A stretch of 29,614 bases of DNA. Origin: a virus. Below, in pieces: positions 12,811-20,149 of the stretch (the first letter of the stretch is position 1; every line of letters begins with the position of its first letter). Where the stretch lies: the IMG/VR virus record IMGVR_UViG_3300033149_000741, positions 1-29,614 of that record; one strand, written 5' to 3'. The position numbers and the translations under genes are program-made. The notes under the pieces are model-generated. The model searched no databases and was not told the origin of the DNA. It saw only the letters and a list, made by a program, of their open reading frames with translations.

Positions 12811-13974
12811 ATGAGTCATTCCATAATAGCCCCATCGTCTGCGCACCGTTGGGGTGCGCCAGACGGTTGCACGGGCTGGCCACTCATGGCCCAACAATTC
12901 CCAGACACGGAAGAATCAGAAGATGCCAAAAACGGTACTGCTTCGCATGAAATAGGCGCTTTAATGATTTATCGTGCAGCTCAAGCGCTGCCGGTATTAT
13001 TAAACGATGTGATAGGGCGACCCGCATCGAACGGCGTTATTTTCACGGATGAAATGTTCGAGGCGGCAGAAGTTTTTGCAAATGATGTCGGCGAAGTCAT
13101 GCGCGAAACCCGTGTTTTCGGTAGTGAATATTTCGCAATTGAAAAACTCGTAATGGCTCCACGTATACACGAGCTGTCATATGGCACACCTGATATGGTC
13201 ATTTTCGACCAACACGGTCTTAATCTCTATATATGGGATTACAAATTTGGATACGGCATCGTTGAAGTATTTGAAAACTGGCAGTTAATTAATTATGCAG
13301 CTGGTGTACTTGAAAAATTAGACACCAATGGGCTCGACGATCAAGCAATAACCGTACACCTTAGAATCGTACAACCTCGCGCATTTCATCGCGACGGATC
13401 GATTCGCGAATGGGTTGTTAAGGCTTCCGAACTCCGTCCGTATATTAATATTTTACACACCAATGCGCACGAAGCGCTTGGGCCTAATGCGATTTGTCGT
13501 TCTGGCCCGCATTGTAAAGACTGCAGCGCACGCGCGAATTGCGATACTGCTTTAATAGCCGGCATCAAACTTTACGAGGCCGCATCACAACCCACACCGA
13601 TAGAATTGTCGCTCCATGCGCTCGGTGTACAGTATGCGATAATTGAACGCGCAGCCAAACAACTGGACTATTTAAAATCAGGTTTCGAAGAGCAGGTTAA
13701 GAGCAAAATTCGATCTGGCGCAAATATTCCTGGCTGGATGCTCGAACAAGGTATCGGTCGTGAACGATGGGCCAAACCAATACCAGAAGTTATCGCCCTC
13801 GGTGATATGATAGGTAATGATTTGCGTAAACCCGATCAAGTAATAACTCCCAATCAAGCACGCACCAAGGGTGTCGATGATGCTCTTGTCGCTGCCTACA
13901 GTGAAAAACCCCGTACCGGGCTAAAATTAGTGCCGGATAACGAAAACAAAGCCAAACAGGTGTTTAACTCATGA
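12811..13974 (+). CDS. DUF2800 family protein, PD-(D/E)XK nuclease-like with Cys cluster
   Basis: A 387-residue member of DUF2800, the RecB/Cas4-like family common in phage replication clusters. Seen: an opening SAHRW...C, a conserved GTASHEIGA, the nuclease core GTPDMVIFD (D128) and IWDYKFGYG (D143, K145), ENWQLINYAAG, and four Cys near 229-244 (C-x5-C-x2-C-x5-C) that could hold a zinc or Fe-S cluster. It probably processes DNA ends or acts with the adjacent SSB. It starts directly after the stop of the preceding gene and overlaps the DUF2815 gene as ATGA, a pairing typical of these clusters. Confidence 0.85.
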   Translation: MSHSIIAPSSAHRWGAPDGCTGWPLMAQQFPDTEESEDAKNGTASHEIGALMIYRAAQALPVLLNDVIGRPASNGVIFTDEMFEAAEVFANDVGEVMRETRVFGSEYFAIEKLVMAPRIHELSYGTPDMVIFDQHGLNLYIWDYKFGYGIVEVFENWQLINYAAGVLEKLDTNGLDDQAITVHLRIVQPRAFHRDGSIREWVVKASELRPYINILHTNAHEALGPNAICRSGPHCKDCSARANCDTALIAGIKLYEAASQPTPIELSLHALGVQYAIIERAAKQLDYLKSGFEEQVKSKIRSGANIPGWMLEQGIGRERWAKPIPEVIALGDMIGNDLRKPDQVITPNQARTKGVDDALVAAYSEKPRTGLKLVPDNENKAKQVFNS

Positions 13975-14888
13975 CTACACAAGTAACAGAAATATTAACC
14001 CCGGCCGCTCGTCTCGTAATGGGCGACTGTTTCGAACCGCAAACAAAAGATGCAGAGGGCAACCCGTTAGTTATCAAAAATGGGCCTAATATTGGCAAGC
14101 CTCGTGTCGATTATTATCTGGGTGTCGCCATACCTAAAACGGACCCCGGCTATAATGACATATGGGCTAAAATCCACGGTAAGGCACGAGAGAGTTTCCC
14201 GAGCCTTTTCGATGCTTCCGGCAATTGTCTTAACCCAGCATTCGCGTTCAAGGTTATCGACGGAGATAGCCAGCAACCGAATTCGAAAGGCAAGAAACCG
14301 TGCGATCGTGAAGGCTTCCCAGGTCATTGGATTCTGAATTTTTCAGGCGGTTTTGCACCTAAATGCTACAATCGCGATGGTACTGGTAATCTCGTACAAG
14401 TGGTTGACCCCAACATGATCAAACGCGGGTATTACGTCCGGGTGTACGGTAGTGTTAAGGGTAATGGGTCAGCGCAACAACCAGGCGTATTCCTGAATCA
14501 TTCCATGGTCGAACTGGTGGGTTATGGCGAAGAGATATTTACAGGACCAAGCGGCGATCAAGTATTTGGCGGAACACCCGTGGCATTACCTGTCGGAGCC
14601 AGTGCCACGCCCTTGGCTTCCGCAACTCCTGCACCTGTTGGCATGGCGCCTGCTCCTGTTGTCGCTCCTGCTCCTGTGGCTGTCGCTCCTGCTCCTGTGG
14701 CTCCTGCGGTCCCTACTCCTGCGGCTGTCGCGCCTGCACCAGCTGTACCGGGAGCAATAGCACCCGCCCCGGAGTTTCTGGACCCCGGCGAGCAAAAAGT
14801 CAACGCCAATGGCACGGTGTATACCATCAACCAACTCAAAACTGCCGGTTGGTCTGACGAACAAATCGCACCCCTTCCACGCGTTTAA
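13971..14888 (+). CDS. DUF2815 single-strand DNA-binding protein
   Basis: A 305-residue protein of the DUF2815 family, regarded as phage SSB-like (T7 gp2.5-type OB fold). The N-terminal 190 residues carry the family blocks: PAARLVMGDCFEPQ, YYLGVAIPKTDPGY, FKVIDGDSQ, GHWILNFSGGF and IKRGYYVRVYGSVKGN. A long Ala/Pro/Val linker (about 205-268) follows, then a small C-terminal element (TVYTINQLKTAGWSDEQI) common to such proteins, perhaps for partner recruitment. It should coat template strands for the polymerase at 15.8 kb. It ends just before an 11-bp GC-rich hairpin. Confidence 0.85.
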   Translation: MTTQVTEILTPAARLVMGDCFEPQTKDAEGNPLVIKNGPNIGKPRVDYYLGVAIPKTDPGYNDIWAKIHGKARESFPSLFDASGNCLNPAFAFKVIDGDSQQPNSKGKKPCDREGFPGHWILNFSGGFAPKCYNRDGTGNLVQVVDPNMIKRGYYVRVYGSVKGNGSAQQPGVFLNHSMVELVGYGEEIFTGPSGDQVFGGTPVALPVGASATPLASATPAPVGMAPAPVVAPAPVAVAPAPVAPAVPTPAAVAPAPAVPGAIAPAPEFLDPGEQKVNANGTVYTINQLKTAGWSDEQIAPLPRV

Positions 14889-14893
14889 TCATC

Positions 14894-14920
14894 AACGGCC
14901 GCCCCCGGAGGGCGGCCGTT
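14894..14920 (+). terminator. strong GC-rich hairpin after the SSB gene
   Basis: AACGGCCGCCC and GGGCGGCCGTT form a perfect 11-bp stem with a CCGGA loop, 6 bases after the stop. No T-run follows, so it is not a full intrinsic terminator. It may attenuate transcription, protect the mRNA 3' end or separate SSB and polymerase expression levels. Confidence 0.5.
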
Positions 14921-14936
14921 AACCCTCGGTATCGAT

Positions 14937-15098
14937 ATGGCATACAGCAGACAGGAATTGCGGACAATGGCTCGTCGTGTGTTAGACGCTAAAAGAGTCG
15001 ACGACGTGCGATACATGGTGCTCGTAATTTCAGTTGGTATGAAAGCTCAATTATCAGCCACCGACGTAGAACGTAAAATCGAAGAGTTAGCGAGGTAG
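14937..15098 (+). CDS. small helical protein (53 aa), function unknown
   Basis: Read directly: MAYSRQELRTMARRVLDAKR, then a segment with YMVLVISVGM and a closing VERKIEELAR. It looks all-helical and basic at the N-terminus. A second in-frame ATG (14967) has a better upstream AGGA and could be the true start. It follows the GC-rich hairpin and ends one base before the next gene. No family recognised. Confidence 0.6.
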   Translation: MAYSRQELRTMARRVLDAKRVDDVRYMVLVISVGMKAQLSATDVERKIEELAR

Positions 15099-15099
15099 C

Positions 15100-15360
15100 A
15101 TGTATTACTATTTATTCAGGGGAAAACAACGCCTCGATCTAACTGGCGATTTCATTCTCTCCCATAATACCGACCTTATTAAAGCCCGTGCGAAGAGTGC
15201 CGCGCCAAGGGCAATTAAACGGGGTCGTTACGTGGTCAATATTCCCCGTTTAGGTACCATTGCGAAATTAAAGGTACTTTGGGCTGTAATAGGCTTTATC
15301 TGGGGGCCATCCAAAGAATTGACTGCCGAATCGATAGGTATTGCCGAGGCTGGTAAGTGA
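15100..15360 (+). CDS. small basic hypothetical protein (86 aa)
   Basis: An 86-residue protein opening MYYYLFRGKQRLDLTGDF, basic in the centre (KARAKSAAPRAIKRGRYVV) and with a hydrophobic stretch (LKVLWAVIGFIWG) near residues 57-69 that may be buried or membrane-facing. It begins one base after the previous stop and its own stop overlaps the next start as GTGA. No family recognised. Confidence 0.65.
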   Translation: MYYYLFRGKQRLDLTGDFILSHNTDLIKARAKSAAPRAIKRGRYVVNIPRLGTIAKLKVLWAVIGFIWGPSKELTAESIGIAEAGK

Positions 15361-15758
15361 TCCCAGTAGATCAATCGATTTTGCACGATCCTGATAATGG
15401 TCATTATGGTGATTGTCAACGTGCTTGCATCGCTTCGTTATTGGAAGTGTCCATTAAAGAAATTCCGCATTTTTTTGAGTCTGGTGACGATGAACAGTTC
15501 GAAAAATCATTTAACGATTTTTTAGCAGCGATAGATTTGTTTCATTTAGAAATAACACCGTGGGAAAAATTCCCCATATCTACATCGGTATACCACATGA
15601 TATATGGTAAATCTGAGCGTGGCACACAACATGCGGTTATAGGTCTCAATGGTAAAGTAGTACATGACCCAAGCCCATTTAAAACTGGATTACTCGAAAG
15701 CGATCGAGAAAATTGGACCTACGCATTTTTAATACCTACTTATGAGTGGTCGAAGTGA
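15357..15758 (+). CDS. papain-like/C39-like cysteine peptidase-fold protein
   Basis: A 133-residue phage protein starting at GTG. It has GDCQRACIASLLEV (C20, C24), matching the nucleophile helix of C39/papain-like folds, then QHAVIGLNGKVVHDPSP with H92 and D104 as the other catalytic residues in the expected order. Small phage proteins of this type are common but of unknown substrate; a peptidase, amidase or transglutaminase-like activity is possible. It overlaps the preceding gene by a GTGA and the polymerase start in the same way. Its location in a replication operon gives no direct clue. Confidence 0.7.
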   Translation: MIPVDQSILHDPDNGHYGDCQRACIASLLEVSIKEIPHFFESGDDEQFEKSFNDFLAAIDLFHLEITPWEKFPISTSVYHMIYGKSERGTQHAVIGLNGKVVHDPSPFKTGLLESDRENWTYAFLIPTYEWSK

Positions 15759-17950
15759 GAGGGCGCCGGCAGTGCGATTCGATTAATGGGTGCGGTAAAT
15801 TCTATCAACAACACCTGGCGAATTGTCCATATTGCAATACCCCCGAGGCATTCAGCGATTTCGTACCATTCGACCCCCGCGACTGGATCTACGATATAGA
15901 GACCTACCCGAATATATTTACCGCGTCGTTTAAGCACGTAAACACCGGCACACGGCTAATATTTGAGGTTAGCGACCGTAAAAATCAGTTAGGGGAATTA
16001 ACCGAATTCTTATTCTCATTAAAGTACAGTAATTGTCGGTTAGTGGGATTTAATAATATTGGCTTCGATTACCCTGTAATTCACCTTATTATTGACTACG
16101 CCCATTTATCGCTCACCGTCGAAGATATCTACAAAAAAGCCGCCAGCATCATCGCGACACCATGGCACCGCCGGTTTGACAATGTGATCTGGGATAGCGA
16201 TACACACATTCGACAGATCGATTTATATAAGGTGCACCATTTCGACAACGAGGCTCGGTCTACATCTCTTAAGATGCTCGAATTTAACATGCGTTCGGAG
16301 ACCGTCGAGGATCTACCATTCCCGCCAGGCCACCCCCTGACTATCGACCAGATACAAACATTGATCGAATATAATGACCACGATGTCGATGAAACTGAGA
16401 AATTTTATATTGAATCGATCCCGTTGATTGATTTTCGCGACGAATTGAGCGCGAAGTATTCGCGAAATTTCCTCAATCACAACGATACGAAGATCGGTAA
16501 AGACTATTTTATCATGCGGCTAGAGGAACAACTCCCCGGTTCGTGTTACATGCGCGTAGACGGGAAGCGACATCCCAGACAAACGATTCGTAATTCGATC
16601 AACATTCGCGAGGTTATATTCCCGTATATAAATTTCAAAACGCCTGAATTCGAACGCGTAAAACAATGGCTCGCCTCGCAGATCATCACCGAGACCAAGG
16701 GTGTATTTAAAGGTCTGAGCGCGGAAGTCCGGGGCTTTAAATACGATTTCGGTGTCGGCGGTATCCATGGGTCAATCGATTCCGCGATCGTGTCGTCTGA
16801 CGACGAATATGTAATCTACGATTGGGACGTCGCCAGTTATTACCCTAATCTGGCCATTGTAAATAGATTGTTCCCCCGCCACCTTAGCGACGAATTCTGT
16901 GGTATCTATCAGGACGTGTTCGAACAGCGTCGCCAATACAAGAAAGGGACTCCCGAAAATGCCATGTTGAAACTCGCGCTTAATGGTGTGTACGGTGATA
17001 GCAACAATAAATACAGCCCATTCTATGATTCACAATATATGATGTCGATTACGATCAATGGTCAATTATTGCTTTGTCTGCTTGCTGAATTTTTAATTGA
17101 TATTCCAGATTTGCAAATGATCCAGATCAATACGGACGGCTTGACGATTCGATTACCGCGCCGGCACATCGACCAAATGAATCACATTTGCGAATGGTGG
17201 CAAAAATTTACGTGCTTAGAATTAGAGAGCGCTATCTATTCGCGTATGTTCATTCGTGACGTTAATAATTACATCGCGGAATACGAAGGCGGGAAACTGA
17301 AAAATAAAGGTGCCTACGCACATTTAACCAGGCTATCCGAAGGCTCCGACTGGCACCCCGATCGCTGCATAGATTGGCACCAGAACCATTCGGCACTCGT
17401 GATACCAAAGGCGGCCGAGGCCGCCCTCGTTCACGGTCAGGATATTACTGATTTCATAACGAACCACCCGGATATAATGGATTTCATGTTACGTACCAAG
17501 GTCGGACGTGCCGATCAGCTGATAATAAACGAGGCAGGCAACGAGAGAGCCCTACAGCGCATCACACGGTATTACATCAGCCATGGTGGCGGAACGTTAA
17601 CGAAGGTTAGCGCGCCCGCGAACGGCCATGCTGTCGGCACTTGGAAGCGCGCTAACGGGCTTACGGATTCATTCTACCGCGGCGTTATTGCTGAATTGAA
17701 AGTATTATCTGATCCCCCGTCGTTTGTACCACCGCCTGCGCACGAACTAGATACCACAGGGCTGCCATGGGACGAGCGGATCAATACGAAAAACAAATCG
17801 AAATACGAGATCCGACGCACCGGTCTAAATGTTGGCTGGTTGGCCACGCCCTGCAATGATATGGTCGATGCGCAACGGGTGAATATCAATTACGATTACT
17901 ACATCGCGGAAGCGGAAAAACTCGTTAATCCGCTCTGGGGAATCAAATAA
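15755..17950 (+). CDS. family B DNA polymerase with 3'-5' exonuclease domain
   Basis: A replicative polymerase of about 731 residues. I use the GTG overlapping the previous stop (GTGA); another GTG lies 9 bases earlier, and numbers here count from that one. An N-terminal zinc ribbon (C10, C16, C27, C30) precedes DnaQ-like exonuclease motifs: WIYDIETYPN (D50, E52), GFNNIGFDYP (D108) and YNDHDVDE. The polymerase core has motif A DVASYYPNLAI (near 360), motif B KLALNGVYGDSNN (near 410) and motif C QINTDGLTI (near 462). Motif C has Asn where DTD is usual, but keeps the catalytic second Asp. A motif ELDTTGLPWDERI near residue 667 recurs in the protein at 12166-12810. It works with the SSB and primase-helicase. 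Confidence 0.9.
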   Translation: MRGRRQCDSINGCGKFYQQHLANCPYCNTPEAFSDFVPFDPRDWIYDIETYPNIFTASFKHVNTGTRLIFEVSDRKNQLGELTEFLFSLKYSNCRLVGFNNIGFDYPVIHLIIDYAHLSLTVEDIYKKAASIIATPWHRRFDNVIWDSDTHIRQIDLYKVHHFDNEARSTSLKMLEFNMRSETVEDLPFPPGHPLTIDQIQTLIEYNDHDVDETEKFYIESIPLIDFRDELSAKYSRNFLNHNDTKIGKDYFIMRLEEQLPGSCYMRVDGKRHPRQTIRNSINIREVIFPYINFKTPEFERVKQWLASQIITETKGVFKGLSAEVRGFKYDFGVGGIHGSIDSAIVSSDDEYVIYDWDVASYYPNLAIVNRLFPRHLSDEFCGIYQDVFEQRRQYKKGTPENAMLKLALNGVYGDSNNKYSPFYDSQYMMSITINGQLLLCLLAEFLIDIPDLQMIQINTDGLTIRLPRRHIDQMNHICEWWQKFTCLELESAIYSRMFIRDVNNYIAEYEGGKLKNKGAYAHLTRLSEGSDWHPDRCIDWHQNHSALVIPKAAEAALVHGQDITDFITNHPDIMDFMLRTKVGRADQLIINEAGNERALQRITRYYISHGGGTLTKVSAPANGHAVGTWKRANGLTDSFYRGVIAELKVLSDPPSFVPPPAHELDTTGLPWDERINTKNKSKYEIRRTGLNVGWLATPCNDMVDAQRVNINYDYYIAEAEKLVNPLWGIK

Positions 17951-18150
17951 TGAAAGCGGCTATTGTAGTGGATAATTGGAAACTCTCAATATTTCGGGAA
18001 ACGTTAGACGCTAACGACTACGAATACGAAGAGCTTAAAGGACCGTTCCCTGAATGCACTACTTTAATGGTTCATACCGACGATATAGTTAAATTAGCGC
18101 CGATCGTTGCGAAAATGAATGAAGATGCAGCAAAATCAAAGATGCATTGA
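17950..18150 (+). CDS. small hypothetical phage protein (66 aa)
   Basis: A 66-residue protein, MKAAIVVDNWKLSIFRETLD, with a beta-alpha-beta pattern (IVV strand, helix, TLMVHT strand, C-terminal helix) suggesting a small ferredoxin-like fold. Proteins with IVVDxWKLxIF starts occur in other phages from memory, without a function. Its ATG shares a base with the polymerase stop (TAATG). Confidence 0.7.
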   Translation: MKAAIVVDNWKLSIFRETLDANDYEYEELKGPFPECTTLMVHTDDIVKLAPIVAKMNEDAAKSKMH

Positions 18151-18157
18151 GTAAGCA

Positions 18158-18502
18158 ATGGATATTGAAGGTACACCAAGCCATACGTATAAATTCAGGG
18201 CGCCCCCGTTAAGTAATAACGCTTTTTACTTTACTATTGTCGGCCACTCCGAACCGGAAGCATTTTTCGTTAATAGTAAGGATATGAAGTCATTTCAATG
18301 GATGATCGCATTAATGACTTCATATTCGCGGCAAGTAAAAGCTGGGATTACTGTTAGAGAGATTATCGAAGATATGAAAGAAACTTTCGACCCGAATGGA
18401 ATTTATATTATCCCGAACGGGTCAGGCCAGGAAGTGCATGGCGTAATTCATCACATGGGGCTGATACTCGAAAATCATTTAACGATCGCTATCTCTTCGT
18501 AA
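18158..18502 (+). CDS. NrdJb-like (ribonucleotide reductase C-terminal, TSCPD-associated) protein
   Basis: A 114-residue protein. AFFVNSKDMKSFQWMIALMT, then VREIIEDMKETFDPNGIYII and HHMGLILENHL, parallels the C-terminal segment of B12-dependent ribonucleotide reductase (NrdJ/NrdJb: VFINSKNMEHFQW...ALT...VEELK..FDPRG...IGEVIERH) as I recall it. In split enzymes this segment supports the redox cycle of the large subunit, though no CxxC tail is visible here. It may bind host reductase to raise dNTP supply, which would suit a gene after the polymerase. That role is inference. Its 3' end overlaps the convergent holin gene by 24 bases. Confidence 0.65.
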   Translation: MDIEGTPSHTYKFRAPPLSNNAFYFTIVGHSEPEAFFVNSKDMKSFQWMIALMTSYSRQVKAGITVREIIEDMKETFDPNGIYIIPNGSGQEVHGVIHHMGLILENHLTIAISS

Positions 18503-18802
18503 TGTCTTGCCGTGGTCGTCACGATCCTGTATTTCCTTTGTGCGCCTGGCTTCGCGTCGTTTAATTCCGTCAATCTCTAATTGTATTTTTTTATGCTCAA
18601 GTATCGATTTACGAATCACTACGATAGCTAAAACCAATCCGGCGGCCGAGGCTGTGATACCAATGCCCTGGGAAACCCAATTAAACAATGTACTAATGCC
18701 GGCGCCGCCAGCCAAAACAGATACTACCGCGGAGGCTTTTGGATTGTGCGTTAGCTCCGCGGCGTAGGGTAAAAAACCGTGTTCCATCTTTTTAGTTGTC
18801 AT
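18479..18802 (-). CDS. holin-like membrane protein with basic C-terminal helix
   Basis: A 107-residue protein with two hydrophobic segments (about 23-43 and 46-65) joined by a short Gly/Ser-containing turn, then a long, highly charged cytoplasmic helix (EHKKIQLEIDGIKRREARR). This is the architecture of class II phage holins. It lies directly downstream of a second holin-like gene and the endolysin, overlapping the former as ATGA. It probably forms or regulates the lysis lesion; it might be an antiholin. It is the last gene of the leftward late operon. Confidence 0.7.
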   Translation of the reverse strand: MTTKKMEHGFLPYAAELTHNPKASAVVSVLAGGAGISTLFNWVSQGIGITASAAGLVLAIVVIRKSILEHKKIQLEIDGIKRREARRTKEIQDRDDHGKTLRRDSDR

Positions 18803-19371
18803 TTACGTGTCAGAAGTGTGGATAATATACCGGTAATTCCTGTCGGTGTCGACGCGCCATTAGCAGCGTCGAGTTTATTCTTGTGCTCCTGTTTGAGCAC
18901 ACCGAAATAAGCCCATAGCAATGTAACCAGAGGACCAACGACAGCCATTACAAACGGCCATCCATCCATTACCGCAGCGATCAATTCCGCATCTTGCTTG
19001 ATGATACCGTACGACCACATCGATATCGTTACAACTATCACGAACGCGATAACATGAAACGAATTTTTTGCAATGTAGGGTCGCGTCGTGTGTGGATTCT
19101 GTGCGTCCGAGTCAAGCATGGCACGCACTGTAGAATTAGATTCTTTGATCTGGGTCAACTCGACGTCAAGTTCCTTTGACATGATTGTCGCCTGTTGTTC
19201 AGGCGGCAAATTCGCGATCGCGTTGTTTACATCGTTACCGGTCGCAGTGTTGGGTAGTTTTTTATCGTCTGGTAAAAATCCGTTAACCATGTCGATGATC
19301 ATGCCACCACCTGGAACAGCGGTTTTGATAATTCCAGATCCAACCGTCTTAACAATGTCCCATAATTTCAT
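18799..19371 (-). CDS. GTA-type 3TM holin-family protein
   Basis: I start it at the ATG giving MKLWDIVKTVGSG, because it overlaps the endolysin stop as ATGA; the frame extends 13 codons further upstream. The 190-residue product has a Gly-rich N-terminus (AVPGGGMIIDMVNGF), TTRPYIAKNSF (about 95-105) and two strong membrane spans at about 106-124 and 139-157, then a basic tail. TRPY followed by paired spans is the mark of the holin family first named from gene transfer agents. It should release the peptidase encoded upstream across the inner membrane. Confidence 0.75.
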   Translation of the reverse strand: MKLWDIVKTVGSGIIKTAVPGGGMIIDMVNGFLPDDKKLPNTATGNDVNNAIANLPPEQQATIMSKELDVELTQIKESNSTVRAMLDSDAQNPHTTRPYIAKNSFHVIAFVIVVTISMWSYGIIKQDAELIAAVMDGWPFVMAVVGPLVTLLWAYFGVLKQEHKNKLDAANGASTPTGITGILSTLLTRK

Positions 19372-19817
19372 AGCCCTAAATCCTCTAAGTGAATGTGTGG
19401 ACAATCCCAACCATAGGGAATGCCGTTGATTATCTTAGGCGTTCGTGACTTCCACAACCCACCCCACTCGATTTGATAACCGAGCATCGATGCAGCTTGA
19501 AAAAATGCAGCGGCCACCATGGCTAAATGTTCATACTCCCAGCTCGCGTGCCCATCCACGAACGCATAGAAATCGAGCGCTTCGCCGTAACCTGTGGCCA
19601 CATTGCGCTGGTGCAAACTTAATTTATCGTACCCGTCGGCCTTAGATTTACCAGCACTGAATAATTCAAATTGTCGATCAGCAGTTCGCAAACCAGCGTC
19701 GTCGCCATGACCGTAATCGACCAAGGTTAGCGTTATGGCTAGATCGTCAATCTCGATCAAACGAGGGTCAATACCTTCGCGGTTTCGTTTCGATCGGTTA
19801 CTGAGTGCGAACGCCAT
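19368..19817 (-). CDS. endolysin, L-alanyl-D-glutamate peptidase type (M15-like)
   Basis: A 149-residue peptidoglycan peptidase. Zinc ligands expected for M15C enzymes are visible: SLHQRNVATGYGEALDFYAF (H69, D82) and a C-terminal DCPHIHLED (D138, H141 or H143). WGGLWKS and GYQIEWGG are family context, and the first 60 residues match the usual N-terminal helix region (RTADRQFELF). It cleaves the peptide stem of murein at the end of infection. It has no signal peptide, so it needs the holins encoded just downstream. It follows the tail fibre genes. Confidence 0.85.
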   Translation of the reverse strand: MAFALSNRSKRNREGIDPRLIEIDDLAITLTLVDYGHGDDAGLRTADRQFELFSAGKSKADGYDKLSLHQRNVATGYGEALDFYAFVDGHASWEYEHLAMVAAAFFQAASMLGYQIEWGGLWKSRTPKIINGIPYGWDCPHIHLEDLGL

Positions 19818-20149
19818 TATAACGAATCTCGATATTCGTCGCGGATTGCTTTTAGATATTTCGGCAATGTGTTGTACGCGGTGCGAAGTTCTGCGATAGC
19901 GGCGTAATCAACAGTGGCCTTGGCAATGATTGCTTTTTTCAAGTTGCCCATTTTATCCGCTTCGGCTTCTTTTTCACCACCAGAAGCAATCCAAGCATCA
20001 TGTTCGGCGGTCCATGCGTCTTGATCTTCTTGGGTTGGAATACCTCCAGGAAATTCTACAATAGTCATTGCATCATCTACCATTTTACAACACATCCCTG
20101 GTTGATGGTTATGCTTCCATCCTATTACCACATCAATTGTCATACTCAT
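19817..20149 (-). CDS. XkdW-like / tail fibre-associated small protein
   Basis: A 110-residue protein. The central block EFPGGIPTQEDQDAWTAEHDAW resembles small proteins (XkdW-type) found beside phage tail fibre genes, some of which act as fibre assembly factors. An acidic, helical C-terminal half (KKAIIAKATVDYAAIAELRT) follows. It overlaps the fibre gene as ATGA, supporting a partner role such as a fibre chaperone or cap. The specific function is inferred from position. Confidence 0.6.
   Translation of the reverse strand: MSMTIDVVIGWKHNHQPGMCCKMVDDAMTIVEFPGGIPTQEDQDAWTAEHDAWIASGGEKEAEADKMGNLKKAIIAKATVDYAAIAELRTAYNTLPKYLKAIRDEYRDSL

Noticed and set aside
14558-14864. Minus-strand Gly/Ala-rich frames opposite the SSB gene
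   Set aside because: They mirror the Ala/Pro linker of the DUF2815 gene and have no ribosome site or family resemblance.
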